In this document: positions 24,683-32,351 of the stretch, piece after piece
How positions within the stretch are numbered: position 1 is the stretch's first letter
Layout of the letters: each line of letters starts with the position of its first letter
Source: a bacterium
GTDB lineage: Bacteria; Elusimicrobiota; Elusimicrobia; UBA1565; UBA9628
DNA: 40,723 nucleotides
NCBI GenBank assembly: GCA_021846045.1
Contig: JAJZCM010000011.1
Span: forward strand, 1-40,723
Reading direction: 5' to 3'
Program-made: the position numbers and the translations under genes
The notes under the pieces: model-generated
Seen by the model: the letters and a program-made list of their open reading frames with translations, nothing else
Told to the model about the DNA's origin: nothing
Database searches by the model: none

Positions 24683-25089
24683 GCTGGGGGTTTATCGACC
24701 GAGTCTTGGAAAAAACAGAGTCTCATCTTTCGGCGATTTATACTTGGAAGGAAGAAGATTGCGCCGGGCATTTTCCCGGGAACCCGGTGGTTCCGGGAAT
24801 CAAGTTGGTTGAGATGGCCTCTCAAACTGGGGCCCTTTTATGGTCTAAGTTAAGCCCGGAAACCGGGAAAACGGGTCAATTTCTCTCCATTGAGAATGCT
24901 CTGTTTAAAAAAATGGTGCGCCCCCATGAAACCGTGGCCGTTAAGGTTTCTTGGCAGGGAGAGCCTTTAAATCCTAAAATTTTTTCTTTTCGCGCGGAGT
25001 CCTTTTTTTACGGAGGGCCGAAAGACGGGGAAGCGGTTTTTAGCGGGGTTATATCCCTGGGCAAAGATTCTTTCGAGGTGAATTCATGA
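24679..25089 (+). CDS. 3-hydroxyacyl-ACP dehydratase (FabZ-like hotdog)
   Basis: A 136-aa hotdog-fold protein that would dehydrate the 3-hydroxyacyl intermediate. The active site matches FabZ: H31 in GHFPGNPVVPG and E45 in LVEMASQTGALLW. It overlaps fabG upstream and fabF downstream by 4 bp each. An ApeI/DarC-type dehydratase is the main alternative; both do the same chemistry. Confidence 0.85.
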   Translation: MSWGFIDRVLEKTESHLSAIYTWKEEDCAGHFPGNPVVPGIKLVEMASQTGALLWSKLSPETGKTGQFLSIENALFKKMVRPHETVAVKVSWQGEPLNPKIFSFRAESFFYGGPKDGEAVFSGVISLGKDSFEVNS

Positions 25090-26390
25090 AAAGAGTGGTC
25101 ATCACTGGAGTTGGAGCGGTTGCGCCCAATGGCGTGGGAGTAGATAATTTCCGCGCGGCGCTTCAGAGCGGGAAATCGGGAATTTCTTTTAGGGAAGATT
25201 TAAAGGAAATGAATTATCTCTGCCAAATCGGCGGGGTTCCGCCGGTTGAAGAAGAAGACGTTTTGAAAGTGATTCCGGAAAGCGAGCTTAACAAACTTAA
25301 CGAGGCGATGGTTTACGCGGTGATGGCTTCCCTGGAATGCGCGCGCCGGAGCGGGATGGAAATCGATTGGGTTAAAGGGAAAAGAGACACCCCCGTCTTG
25401 TGGGATACCGGGGTCATCATCGGCTCCGGAATCGGAGGGATGGACACGATTCTCGATTCCTTGGCGCCGACCGTTTTTGACGCCAGAAATCAGGAAGCGG
25501 GACGGGGAACTGCGGCCATGGGAACCGATATCGTTCCGCAGGTGATGTCGAGTTCCGTTTCGGTTGCGGTCGGCAAATTCCTAGGGGCGGGCGGCCAAAC
25601 CAGTTCCAACAGTTCGGCCTGCAATACCGGAACGGAGGCGATTTTTGAAGCCTGGAAAAACATCCAGTTAGGCTATGCCGACTCGATGTTTGCCGGTGGG
25701 GCTGAGGGCACGCATTACGGAAGCTGGTCCGGTTTTGACGCGATGCGAGACGTTCTTTGTTCTAAATATAACGAGGCGCCGGAAAAAGGATCCCAACCTC
25801 TTTCAGCGGGCGCTTGCGGCTTTGTTCCCTCGGGTGGCGCGGGAGTTTTAAGGCTTGAAAGTCTGGAATCGGCCCAAAAAAGAGGGGCAAAAATTCTTTG
25901 CGAAATCGTGGCCGCCTATTGCAATTCCGGAGGCCAAAGAGACGGAGGCACGATGACTTTTCCGAATCCCGAGGGAGTTATTCGCTGCATCCGGAAAGTG
26001 ATCCAGGACTCGGGAGTTTCTCCGTCAAAAATCTCTCTCATCAACGGACATCTAACCTCGACTGCGGCCGACCCTCGGGAAGTCGGAAGCTGGCTGAAGG
26101 CTCTGGAACTGGACCCGGCTCGATTTCCCCTCATCCAATCGACGAAATCAATGATCGGCCATTCTTTGGGCGCGGCGGGGGCCTTGGAGTCGGTGGCGGT
26201 GGTGGATCAAATCGTCAACTCCTACGTCCATCCCTCGATTAATTGCGAGAAGGCGCATCCCGAGATTCAAAAAATAGCCGCTTCGATTCCGCATCAGAAA
26301 GTCGACCGGACCTTGGATTATGTGATTAAGGCCTCCTTCGGCTTCGGAGACGTCAACGGATGCCTTTTATTTAAGCGCTGGGAAAAGTGA
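25086..26390 (+). CDS. 3-oxoacyl-ACP synthase II (FabF-like)
   Basis: A 434-aa elongating condensing enzyme with the Cys-His-His triad: C179 (SSACNTGTEA), H322 (NGHLTSTAAD) and H359 (KSMIGHSLGAAGALE). All catalytic residues are present, so it is not a chain-length-factor type subunit. Residues 93-107 hold a small insert. It is coupled by 4-bp overlaps to the dehydratase before it and the small membrane protein after it. With its four neighbours it completes one elongation cycle, yet no acyl carrier protein is encoded nearby. Confidence 0.9.
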   Translation: MKRVVITGVGAVAPNGVGVDNFRAALQSGKSGISFREDLKEMNYLCQIGGVPPVEEEDVLKVIPESELNKLNEAMVYAVMASLECARRSGMEIDWVKGKRDTPVLWDTGVIIGSGIGGMDTILDSLAPTVFDARNQEAGRGTAAMGTDIVPQVMSSSVSVAVGKFLGAGGQTSSNSSACNTGTEAIFEAWKNIQLGYADSMFAGGAEGTHYGSWSGFDAMRDVLCSKYNEAPEKGSQPLSAGACGFVPSGGAGVLRLESLESAQKRGAKILCEIVAAYCNSGGQRDGGTMTFPNPEGVIRCIRKVIQDSGVSPSKISLINGHLTSTAADPREVGSWLKALELDPARFPLIQSTKSMIGHSLGAAGALESVAVVDQIVNSYVHPSINCEKAHPEIQKIAASIPHQKVDRTLDYVIKASFGFGDVNGCLLFKRWEK

Positions 26391-26563
26391 CGCCTTCTTC
26401 CCTTTCGTTTCACCTGACGGCTTGGGGGGCTTTTAAGGGCCTTATCGGCCTGATTTTAAGCTTGTTGGGAGCCTTTTATATTCGATGGGGGAAAAACGAA
26501 GGCGAACCCGAGAAACTTTTTATCGGTCTTGCCTTGATTTTAGTCTCGATCTTTTTATTTTAG
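26387..26563 (+). CDS. 58-aa two-helix membrane protein, last gene of the fatty-acid operon
   Basis: A GTG start overlaps the fabF stop (GTGA, 4 bp), the same coupling used between the two preceding genes. The product has two hydrophobic helices, FKGLIGLILSLLGAFYI and LFIGLALILVSIFLF, joined by a charged loop RWGKNEGEPEK. The loop length and helices suggest an alpha hairpin in the inner membrane. I do not recognise a family. Its last 44 bp overlap the convergent response-regulator gene. Confidence 0.6.
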   Translation: MTPSSLSFHLTAWGAFKGLIGLILSLLGAFYIRWGKNEGEPEKLFIGLALILVSIFLF

Positions 26564-27755
26564 GCTCCGTGACAGATTTGCGGATAATGCGAATCTCGGC
26601 GGGGACATCCTCAAGTCTAATCTCGGTTTGAGGGGCAAGAATGAGCATGCGCTCGACCGTATGCTCGAGTTCGCGAACATTGCCGGGCCAAGAGTAAGCC
26701 TTTAGGGCCTGCGTCGCTTCCGGTGAAAAGCGTTGGGCCGCTGCCGACATTTTCTTTTGCGCCTTTCTTAGGAAATGCTCAGCCAGAGGAAGAATATCTT
26801 CGGGGCGTTCTCTGAGAGGCGGAATCTCTATGGGAAAAACTTTCAGGCGGTAGTAGAGGTCGTCTCTAAATTTACCGGCGGCCACCAGATCCTCTAAATT
26901 CTTGTTTGAGGCTGCGACCAGCCTGCCCGATACCTTGATAGGATGATTATCCCCAACGCGGCGAATTTCTCCCTCTTGCAGGGCGCGCAGGAGTTTGACT
27001 TGAAGAGCGGGCGTTGTTTCGCTGATTTCATCTAAAAAAAGAGTGCCCTCCGAGGCTTCTTCAAAAAGACCTCTTTTGTTTCTATCGGCGCTGGTAAAAG
27101 AGCCTTTGACGTGTCCAAAAAGCTCGCTTTCCAACAGTCCCTCGGGCAAGGCTCCGCAGTTGACGGCGACAAAAGAGCCGTGGCGGCGGGCGCTTTGTTC
27201 ATGAATTGCGCGGGCGATGAGTTCCTTGCCCGTTCCTGATTCTCCTAGAATTAGAACGGTGGCCTCCGTTTTGGCGACTTTGCTGACCAGTTCAAGAACG
27301 CGTTGAATCTTGGCGCTGGCGTAGACAATTCCTTTGAGGCTGTATTTGTCTCGAACATTCGATCTCAAGGTTTCAACTTCCGCGACGAGTTCCTGATGCT
27401 CAAGGGCTTTTTCAAGAGTAATTTCCAATTCTTCGGGGTCAACGGGTTTCGTGAGATAATCAAAAGCCCCGGCTTTGATGGCGTCGACCGCGTTGTTGAT
27501 GCTTCCGTGCCCGGTCACGACAATGACTTCTATGCGTGGGTCATATTTCTTTACGCGCCTAAGAACTTCCATGCCGTCAATATCGCCGAGCTTTAAATCG
27601 GTCACGACTATTTGAGGGTTATTTTCGATCTTACGGCAGCCCTCTTCCCCAGATCTTGCCGAACAGACTTCATATCCCCGCCGTTTTAGTTCCAGCGTGG
27701 TCAAGGTATTTAATGAAAGATCGTCTTCAATCAAAAGAACGGATATCTTTTTCAA
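26520..27755 (-). CDS. NtrC-family AAA+ response regulator with GSFTSA loop and no HTH
   Basis: Starting at TTG 27755 (MKKISVLLIEDD), 2 bp before the kinase stop codon, it is 411 aa; the open frame upstream is only the kinase gene read in another frame. The receiver domain has D11, D12, phosphoacceptor D53 (VVTDLKLGD), T81 and K103. The AAA+ domain has Walker A GESGTGKE (171-178), LFLDEI and the WPGNVREL sensor. The sigma-54 contact loop, usually GAFTGA, reads GSFTSA (218-223). After RELEHTVERMLI only about 45 residues remain, ending in a basic tail KIKRSRLKSRQDR with no Fis-type HTH. It would activate sigma-54 polymerase from solution or through the basic tail. Confidence 0.9.
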   Translation of the reverse strand: MKKISVLLIEDDLSLNTLTTLELKRRGYEVCSARSGEEGCRKIENNPQIVVTDLKLGDIDGMEVLRRVKKYDPRIEVIVVTGHGSINNAVDAIKAGAFDYLTKPVDPEELEITLEKALEHQELVAEVETLRSNVRDKYSLKGIVYASAKIQRVLELVSKVAKTEATVLILGESGTGKELIARAIHEQSARRHGSFVAVNCGALPEGLLESELFGHVKGSFTSADRNKRGLFEEASEGTLFLDEISETTPALQVKLLRALQEGEIRRVGDNHPIKVSGRLVAASNKNLEDLVAAGKFRDDLYYRLKVFPIEIPPLRERPEDILPLAEHFLRKAQKKMSAAAQRFSPEATQALKAYSWPGNVRELEHTVERMLILAPQTEIRLEDVPAEIRIIRKSVTEPKIKRSRLKSRQDR

Positions 27756-27756
27756 T

Positions 27757-29214
27757 TTAGCGCTCCAAATAGGGCAGCCAAACCGTAAATACGGTTCCTT
27801 GCCCGGGTCTGCTGTCAATCTCAATTCGCCCCCCATGCGCGAGGACGATTCTTTTCGCAGTCGGCAGTCCCAGCCCCACCCCTTGGCTTTTAGTTGAGTG
27901 AAAGGGCTTGAAGATTTTCTGTCGCTCCGCTTCCGTGATGCCGGCTCCGGTGTCTGCGACTGCGAAATAGGCGAAATCGCCAGACCGGCCAGATCTAACG
28001 GTGAGGGTCCCTTTTCCTTCCATCGCTTGGATGGCGTTGAGGACCATGTTCCAAAAAACTTGAAGAATCTGATCGGAATCAAAGAGGAAGGGGTAGAGGC
28101 TTTCATCAAGCGAAAGGGCGGGTTCTACGCGGGGCGCCACGTCTTGATTGGCCATGATCAGTTGGATTGTCTCCCTGAGAAGCGAATTTAGATTGGATAA
28201 TTTTCTCTTAAGAGGGCGCGGGCGCGCGAAAGCGAGAAGACCGCTTAGAATTTGGCTGAGCCTGGAGCTTTCCCGTTCGATGATTTTCGCCATTGACTTC
28301 CGATCCGCAGGGGTTGAATCCTCCAAGGATAAATGTTTCGCCGCCATTGAAACCGAACCCAGTGGATTTCTGATTTCATGCGCGATGGCCGCCGCCATTT
28401 CGCCGATATCGGCCAAGGCGCTGGCGTGGGCGAGGTCTTCTTCAAGTTCTTTCTTCTTCTGAATGTCGGTGGCGCTCGATACGAACCCGACGATATCCCC
28501 CGCTGTGTCCCGCGCGGCGGAAATCGTCAAGATGAGGGGGAATTCCTTGCCGTTTTTTGCGCGATTAATAATCTCGCCTTTCCAAAATCCCTTTTGGGGG
28601 GAGAGAATGTCCTTCCACATTCGTTGATAGAATTCATCCGTTGAGTGGCGGGAACGCAAAATGCCGGGGGTTTTTCCAAGAACTTCTTCCGGGCTATAGC
28701 CGTAGTGTTCGACAAAGGCATTGTTGACGCCCAAAATCATTCCGTTGGGGTCGGCATAGCACATGATGTCGTTTGAAGTTTGAAACCCCATTCTTAATAT
28801 GGAGGCAAGGCGCCGATCTCGTTCTAGGGGTTCTATTTCGCGCCCAATTCCGAATAGAAGTTTCTTCCCTTCATATTCGAGCAGGCATCCGCGGACCTCA
28901 AGCTGTAAAGACAGACCGTTTTTATCCCGTAGCAACAGAGTAATGCGGCTATTTCCTTTCTTCAAAACAGCTTCCGTATATTTCTTGTTGATAGGTGTCT
29001 GGACCGGGTTGACATGGAAATCATAGATCGAGCGGCCAATTAATTTTTCTCTTGGGACGCCGAGTCTTTGGCAAAGGGCTTCGTTGGCCGTTAAAATAGT
29101 TCCATCGGGATTTCTAATCAGAATAAAATCCGGAGTTCGGTCTAAAGAGATAAGGATCTCATCGGAAAAATCCTTAAGGGAGGCGGCGCTTGGCATCCAA
29201 GTTCTCTTTATCAT
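27757..29214 (-). CDS. Cytosolic PAS-domain histidine kinase
   Basis: A 485-aa NtrB-like kinase without membrane segments. PAS domain 1 (about 20-130; FILIRNPDGTILTANEALC) and PAS domain 2 (about 145-260; GMILGVNNAFVEHYGYSPEE, with a PAC segment) precede HisKA with the H-box AAIAHEIRNPLGSV. A HATPase follows with NMVLNAIQAM, VADTGAGI and GVGLGLPTAKRI. It probably senses a cytoplasmic or redox signal and phosphorylates the regulator encoded 1 bp downstream. Any PAS cofactor is unknown. It is divergent from the sigma-54-like gene across 73 bp. Confidence 0.93.
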   Translation of the reverse strand: MIKRTWMPSAASLKDFSDEILISLDRTPDFILIRNPDGTILTANEALCQRLGVPREKLIGRSIYDFHVNPVQTPINKKYTEAVLKKGNSRITLLLRDKNGLSLQLEVRGCLLEYEGKKLLFGIGREIEPLERDRRLASILRMGFQTSNDIMCYADPNGMILGVNNAFVEHYGYSPEEVLGKTPGILRSRHSTDEFYQRMWKDILSPQKGFWKGEIINRAKNGKEFPLILTISAARDTAGDIVGFVSSATDIQKKKELEEDLAHASALADIGEMAAAIAHEIRNPLGSVSMAAKHLSLEDSTPADRKSMAKIIERESSRLSQILSGLLAFARPRPLKRKLSNLNSLLRETIQLIMANQDVAPRVEPALSLDESLYPFLFDSDQILQVFWNMVLNAIQAMEGKGTLTVRSGRSGDFAYFAVADTGAGITEAERQKIFKPFHSTKSQGVGLGLPTAKRIVLAHGGRIEIDSRPGQGTVFTVWLPYLER

Positions 29215-29216
29215 CT

Positions 29217-29261
29217 TTTAGCAAATTATTAACGACCTAAGCGTCGAAACATCTGCTAAAA
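29217..29261. promoter_or_regulatory. Mirror-image motif in the kinase / sigma-factor divergent promoter region
   Basis: TTTTAGCA (29217-29224) and TGCTAAAA (29254-29261) form a perfect 8-bp inverted repeat with 29 bp between, and CGAC/GTCG sits near the centre. Each arm is placed like a -10 region facing one of the two genes (TAAAAG before the kinase ATG; TAAAAT about 26 bp before the sigma gene). Either matched divergent promoters or a dimer operator would explain it. Confidence 0.45.
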
Positions 29262-29287
29262 TTTTTATCAGAGGTTATTGAACGGCT

Positions 29288-30385
29288 ATGGTAAAAATCG
29301 ACCAGATGGCGACGCTTCAGACCCAGCAGCGCCTTTCCATCATGGGGCGCATGCGAATGGCGGACTTGATCGAGATGCCGGAAGCGAGTTTTGCCGCTGA
29401 AGTGGCGAAAATAGAAAAAGACGACCTATTTCGCAAGCTTTATTTCGGCGATAGGAATCTTCCACCCGCATTTCAAAGGCAAAAATGGCCGTCTGGGGAA
29501 CTGCATTCTTCTTTCTATGAAATTGATGAGGGAAGGACGGCTGGATCGGGAGAACGGGTTCCCGTCGAAAAAATGGCGGTGGAACAACGCGCGGCCGTTT
29601 TGGCCATCAAAAAAATGGGCCGCGAAAATTTCGAGAAGTACTTTCTGCGGGGGAACGGCGTTCCTTTGGAGGAGATATCAAAATTATTTGGTTTCTCAAA
29701 AGAAGAAATTCTCTCGGTTCACGATTTCTTGCTGGATGTGGAAATTCGCTCCGAGTTTGAAGTTCCAGCGTCCCTTCCGGACAAAACCCCGACGCGTGGG
29801 GCGGCTTGCGTCGCCCATTTAAGAGTCGCGGAAGGGGAAGTTCGTTTTGAGTTCTACGCTCCTTACTGGGCTCGAGGGCTTTACCATATACGCTATGAGC
29901 TCATCGATCGCTGGAAACGGTCGTCCTTATCTTCTTCAGAGAGAACAAGGCTACCGTCTTTAATTAAGCGGATGGAAGCGCTCAATTTACGGCAAAGCGC
30001 CCTTTACCGAGTTTTTGAATCGTTGTCTAAGGTTCAAATTGATTATTTGTCCAGCCGGCTCAGCGAAAATCTGTGTCCGCTCAGCCTTAGGGGGCTTGCT
30101 CGGCGCTTGGATTTATCCCCCTCGACGATCAGCCGTTCTCTTTCCCATCGTTCGGTAAGGCTTCCATGGGATGAGGAAATTCCGATTATTGCTCTTCTTC
30201 CAGGAAAACGCTGGGTTATGCGGGAAATCGTGGGAACTTGGCTTAAGTTCTCTCCGGCCATGACCGACCAGGAATTGACGGCGAAATTAAAAGCGGAGCG
30301 CGGAATTTCCGTTTCCAGGCGCACGGTCAACGCTGTTCGGCACGAAATTTTTACCCCGCCAATAAAAAATCCTAAGGGTCCTTAA
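29288..30385 (+). CDS. Highly divergent sigma-54 (RpoN)-like factor
   Basis: A 365-aa protein, about 100 residues shorter than RpoN. The start MATLQTQQRLSIMGRMRMAD resembles region I (LQ..Q.L.M...L..AI). The middle and core-binding part keep RMEALNLRQSALYRVFESL and the diagnostic PLSLRGLARRLDLSPSTISR, equivalent to PL.L.DIA...G.HESTVSR. Near the C-terminus, MTDQELTAKLKAERGISVSR and RTVNAVRHE align with the SDQ.I...L...GI..ARRTV.KYRE end of RpoN; the RpoN box ARRTVAKYRE is thus changed to SRRTVNAVRHE. It would recruit polymerase to a private promoter set under the adjacent activator. It abuts the convergent tolC-like gene with no gap. Confidence 0.8.
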   Translation: MVKIDQMATLQTQQRLSIMGRMRMADLIEMPEASFAAEVAKIEKDDLFRKLYFGDRNLPPAFQRQKWPSGELHSSFYEIDEGRTAGSGERVPVEKMAVEQRAAVLAIKKMGRENFEKYFLRGNGVPLEEISKLFGFSKEEILSVHDFLLDVEIRSEFEVPASLPDKTPTRGAACVAHLRVAEGEVRFEFYAPYWARGLYHIRYELIDRWKRSSLSSSERTRLPSLIKRMEALNLRQSALYRVFESLSKVQIDYLSSRLSENLCPLSLRGLARRLDLSPSTISRSLSHRSVRLPWDEEIPIIALLPGKRWVMREIVGTWLKFSPAMTDQELTAKLKAERGISVSRRTVNAVRHEIFTPPIKNPKGP

Positions 30386-31795
30386 TTATCGCGCGGTCCG
30401 CTCGCCGGCGATATAGTCCAAGGTCGCGATTTCGATGGATATCCGAGCTTGGGTGCGCGCAGTTTGTATGGAGCTTTCGAGCGCCCTGAGGTCGGAGTCT
30501 TGGACTTCAATGATGGGGACATGCCCAACTTTATAGGCGGCATAAACGATGCGGGAGAGTTCGGAGGTTTCCGTGAGCATTTTAAAATCTATTTTTTTTT
30601 GGTCGGCGAGTTCCGCCAGTTGGTCCCGGGTTTTTAAAAAGTCGCGATTGAGATCCTCAGTGGCTTCTTCCTTGTGTTGATGAGCGACTTCCACCATGGC
30701 TTTATCCTGTTTTGACTTTTCCGCGCTTTTACCCGCTTCAAAAAGCGGGACGCTGGCCATGACGCCGATGGTATTTTGATAGAGGTAGGTTGGGTTGATG
30801 TCGATTGCGACATCAGGGTAAGCGTAATAAGACCGAGCGGAAAGCTGAATCTTAGGCAATGCCTGGGCGGCGTCAGCTTTTGCCGCTAGCTTTGAGGATT
30901 CTTCTTGCATGGCGAAAGCCTGAATTTCAGGATGGGCTGCATCCGGGGCGGATCGAAACAGGGGAAGTTCCTCGGGCGTTGGGGGATTAATTTCCACGAT
31001 TGCCGTCGGATCTTGTAAGCCCGAAGGCATTTTCTTGTTGGTGGTCGCCGAAACGGGCCGTCTTAAATCAAAGGATTGGTTTTTACCCATCAAGGTAAAG
31101 ATTTCTCTTAGCGCGGAGGCAAGATCGGACTGCGCTTTTCTAAACTCGCTTCGCCGCAAAAGTACGTCTTGATGAGAGGTTAAGGAGTCGATTTTTGAGG
31201 ACGCGCCTCCATGGTAGCGCTTTTGGATGTCGTGATATTGCGCAAGGGACAAGGATAGAGAGTTGGCGAAAAGCCTAGTTTGTTCAAGCGCCAATTGCGC
31301 CTGAAAATAAGCGAGGCGCGCGGCTAAAATGACTTCTCTTTTTTGAAGTTCAGCCTGGGCTTGAGCGGAATGAGCTAGAGCCAATTGACTTTTCCAGTAG
31401 CGATAAAGAGCGCCCTCATCCCAAAGGGTGTAATCGAGTTCCGGTCCGATTGCAGTGTTGACATGGGTGCCGAAAGGAACATTGTAGGGCCCCAGTTGAA
31501 CATTGGGAATGGCGGTCGCGTATCCCCAATTTCCCTCCAAGGTGAGTCTTGGCATTACAAAAGAATATTGGACATTCGCTCCATGCATCGCCCCTTGGCT
31601 TTCCGCCCGCGCCGCGGCCAGGGAATGGGAGTGTTTGATGGTCGCCGCCTCGACCGCGCTCAGCGTCAGATAAATTTTAACCGGATCCTGGGCGTGGGTT
31701 GAAAGGGGAATTAAAATCAGGCAGAGACCGACAAAGAAATTGGCGGGAAGTTTCTTGAAATGGGCCAAGAGCTCCATGCCCGTAAATCTTATCAT
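30386..31795 (-). CDS. TolC-like outer-membrane efflux protein
   Basis: About 469 aa from ATG 31795 (ATG 31777 is also possible; neither has a clear ribosome site). A signal peptide (FVGLCLILIPLSTHAQ) is followed by two outer-membrane-efflux repeats of long helices and strands, typical of TolC/OprM trimers that form an outer-membrane and periplasmic tunnel. The second repeat includes IQLSARSYYAYPD and GVMASVPLFEAGK, a TolC-family hallmark. No adaptor or inner-membrane pump is adjacent, so it may serve a pump encoded elsewhere. Confidence 0.9.
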   Translation of the reverse strand: MIRFTGMELLAHFKKLPANFFVGLCLILIPLSTHAQDPVKIYLTLSAVEAATIKHSHSLAAARAESQGAMHGANVQYSFVMPRLTLEGNWGYATAIPNVQLGPYNVPFGTHVNTAIGPELDYTLWDEGALYRYWKSQLALAHSAQAQAELQKREVILAARLAYFQAQLALEQTRLFANSLSLSLAQYHDIQKRYHGGASSKIDSLTSHQDVLLRRSEFRKAQSDLASALREIFTLMGKNQSFDLRRPVSATTNKKMPSGLQDPTAIVEINPPTPEELPLFRSAPDAAHPEIQAFAMQEESSKLAAKADAAQALPKIQLSARSYYAYPDVAIDINPTYLYQNTIGVMASVPLFEAGKSAEKSKQDKAMVEVAHQHKEEATEDLNRDFLKTRDQLAELADQKKIDFKMLTETSELSRIVYAAYKVGHVPIIEVQDSDLRALESSIQTARTQARISIEIATLDYIAGERTAR

Positions 31796-31832
31796 TTTGG
31801 AGTTTTGCAATTGGGCACGAAAAGGCGGGGTC

Positions 31833-32351
31833 TTAGGCCACTGAGCTCTTTTCGGTCCAACGGGTCATTTTATCAAGGGTCTCCTGGGAGAGCGCCACCT
31901 TGAGCTTCGGAAAAACTTCATGTTCTTCATAATCCAAATGGCGGTTTAATTCGTGCTTGAGAGACGACAAGACATGACGCATGGCGTAGATTCGATCTGA
32001 ATCGTAGGAGGCGGTCATGGCGCTGAGGAGGCGCCCGATTGACTTAAGGGAATTGTGTCCTTCTTCCACGGATTGGCGCAGTTCGGGACTTATTTTTGAA
32101 TAGGAGGCGGCTGGCCGGGCCGATAATATATTTTCAAGACGCTGGAGGCGTTCGATAACGCGAGTCTCCGCTTCTTCATGCTTTTCAAAGGCGAGAAGGA
32201 ATCTTTTTAGAGATTCAAACAGCAATCGACTATCGGCGGAAAGCCGATCGTCCAAACCCGCTCCCTGCGGTTTTCCCAGCACATGCTCGGCTAAGTCAAG
32301 CAAAGCTCTTAACTCGAAGTGCTCTTTCTTCAAATGTTCGATCAGGTCCAT
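31833..32351 (-). CDS. Hemerythrin-like (HHE domain) protein
   Basis: A 172-aa four-helix protein with His/Glu ligands placed as in HHE cation-binding proteins: LKKEHFELR at the start, FEKHEEAETRV in helix 2, SVEEGHNSL in helix 3 and HLDYEEHEVFP in helix 4. Such domains bind a di-iron centre for oxygen, NO or iron sensing or storage. Cytoplasmic. Its start overlaps the end of the nucleotidyltransferase gene by 56 bp, so the two are co-transcribed and coupled. Confidence 0.85.
   Translation of the reverse strand: MDLIEHLKKEHFELRALLDLAEHVLGKPQGAGLDDRLSADSRLLFESLKRFLLAFEKHEEAETRVIERLQRLENILSARPAASYSKISPELRQSVEEGHNSLKSIGRLLSAMTASYDSDRIYAMRHVLSSLKHELNRHLDYEEHEVFPKLKVALSQETLDKMTRWTEKSSVA

Noticed and set aside
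26387-26563. Small plus-strand frame as mere shadow of the response-regulator end.
   Set aside because: Only 44 bp overlap that gene; the GTGA overlap with fabF and two clean hydrophobic helices favour a real gene, so it was kept.
26520-28109. Longer reading of the response regulator starting at 28109.
   Set aside because: The extra 118 residues overlap the kinase gene in another frame and look like non-coding translation (Ser/Pro/Arg-rich). The receiver domain begins exactly at TTG 27755.
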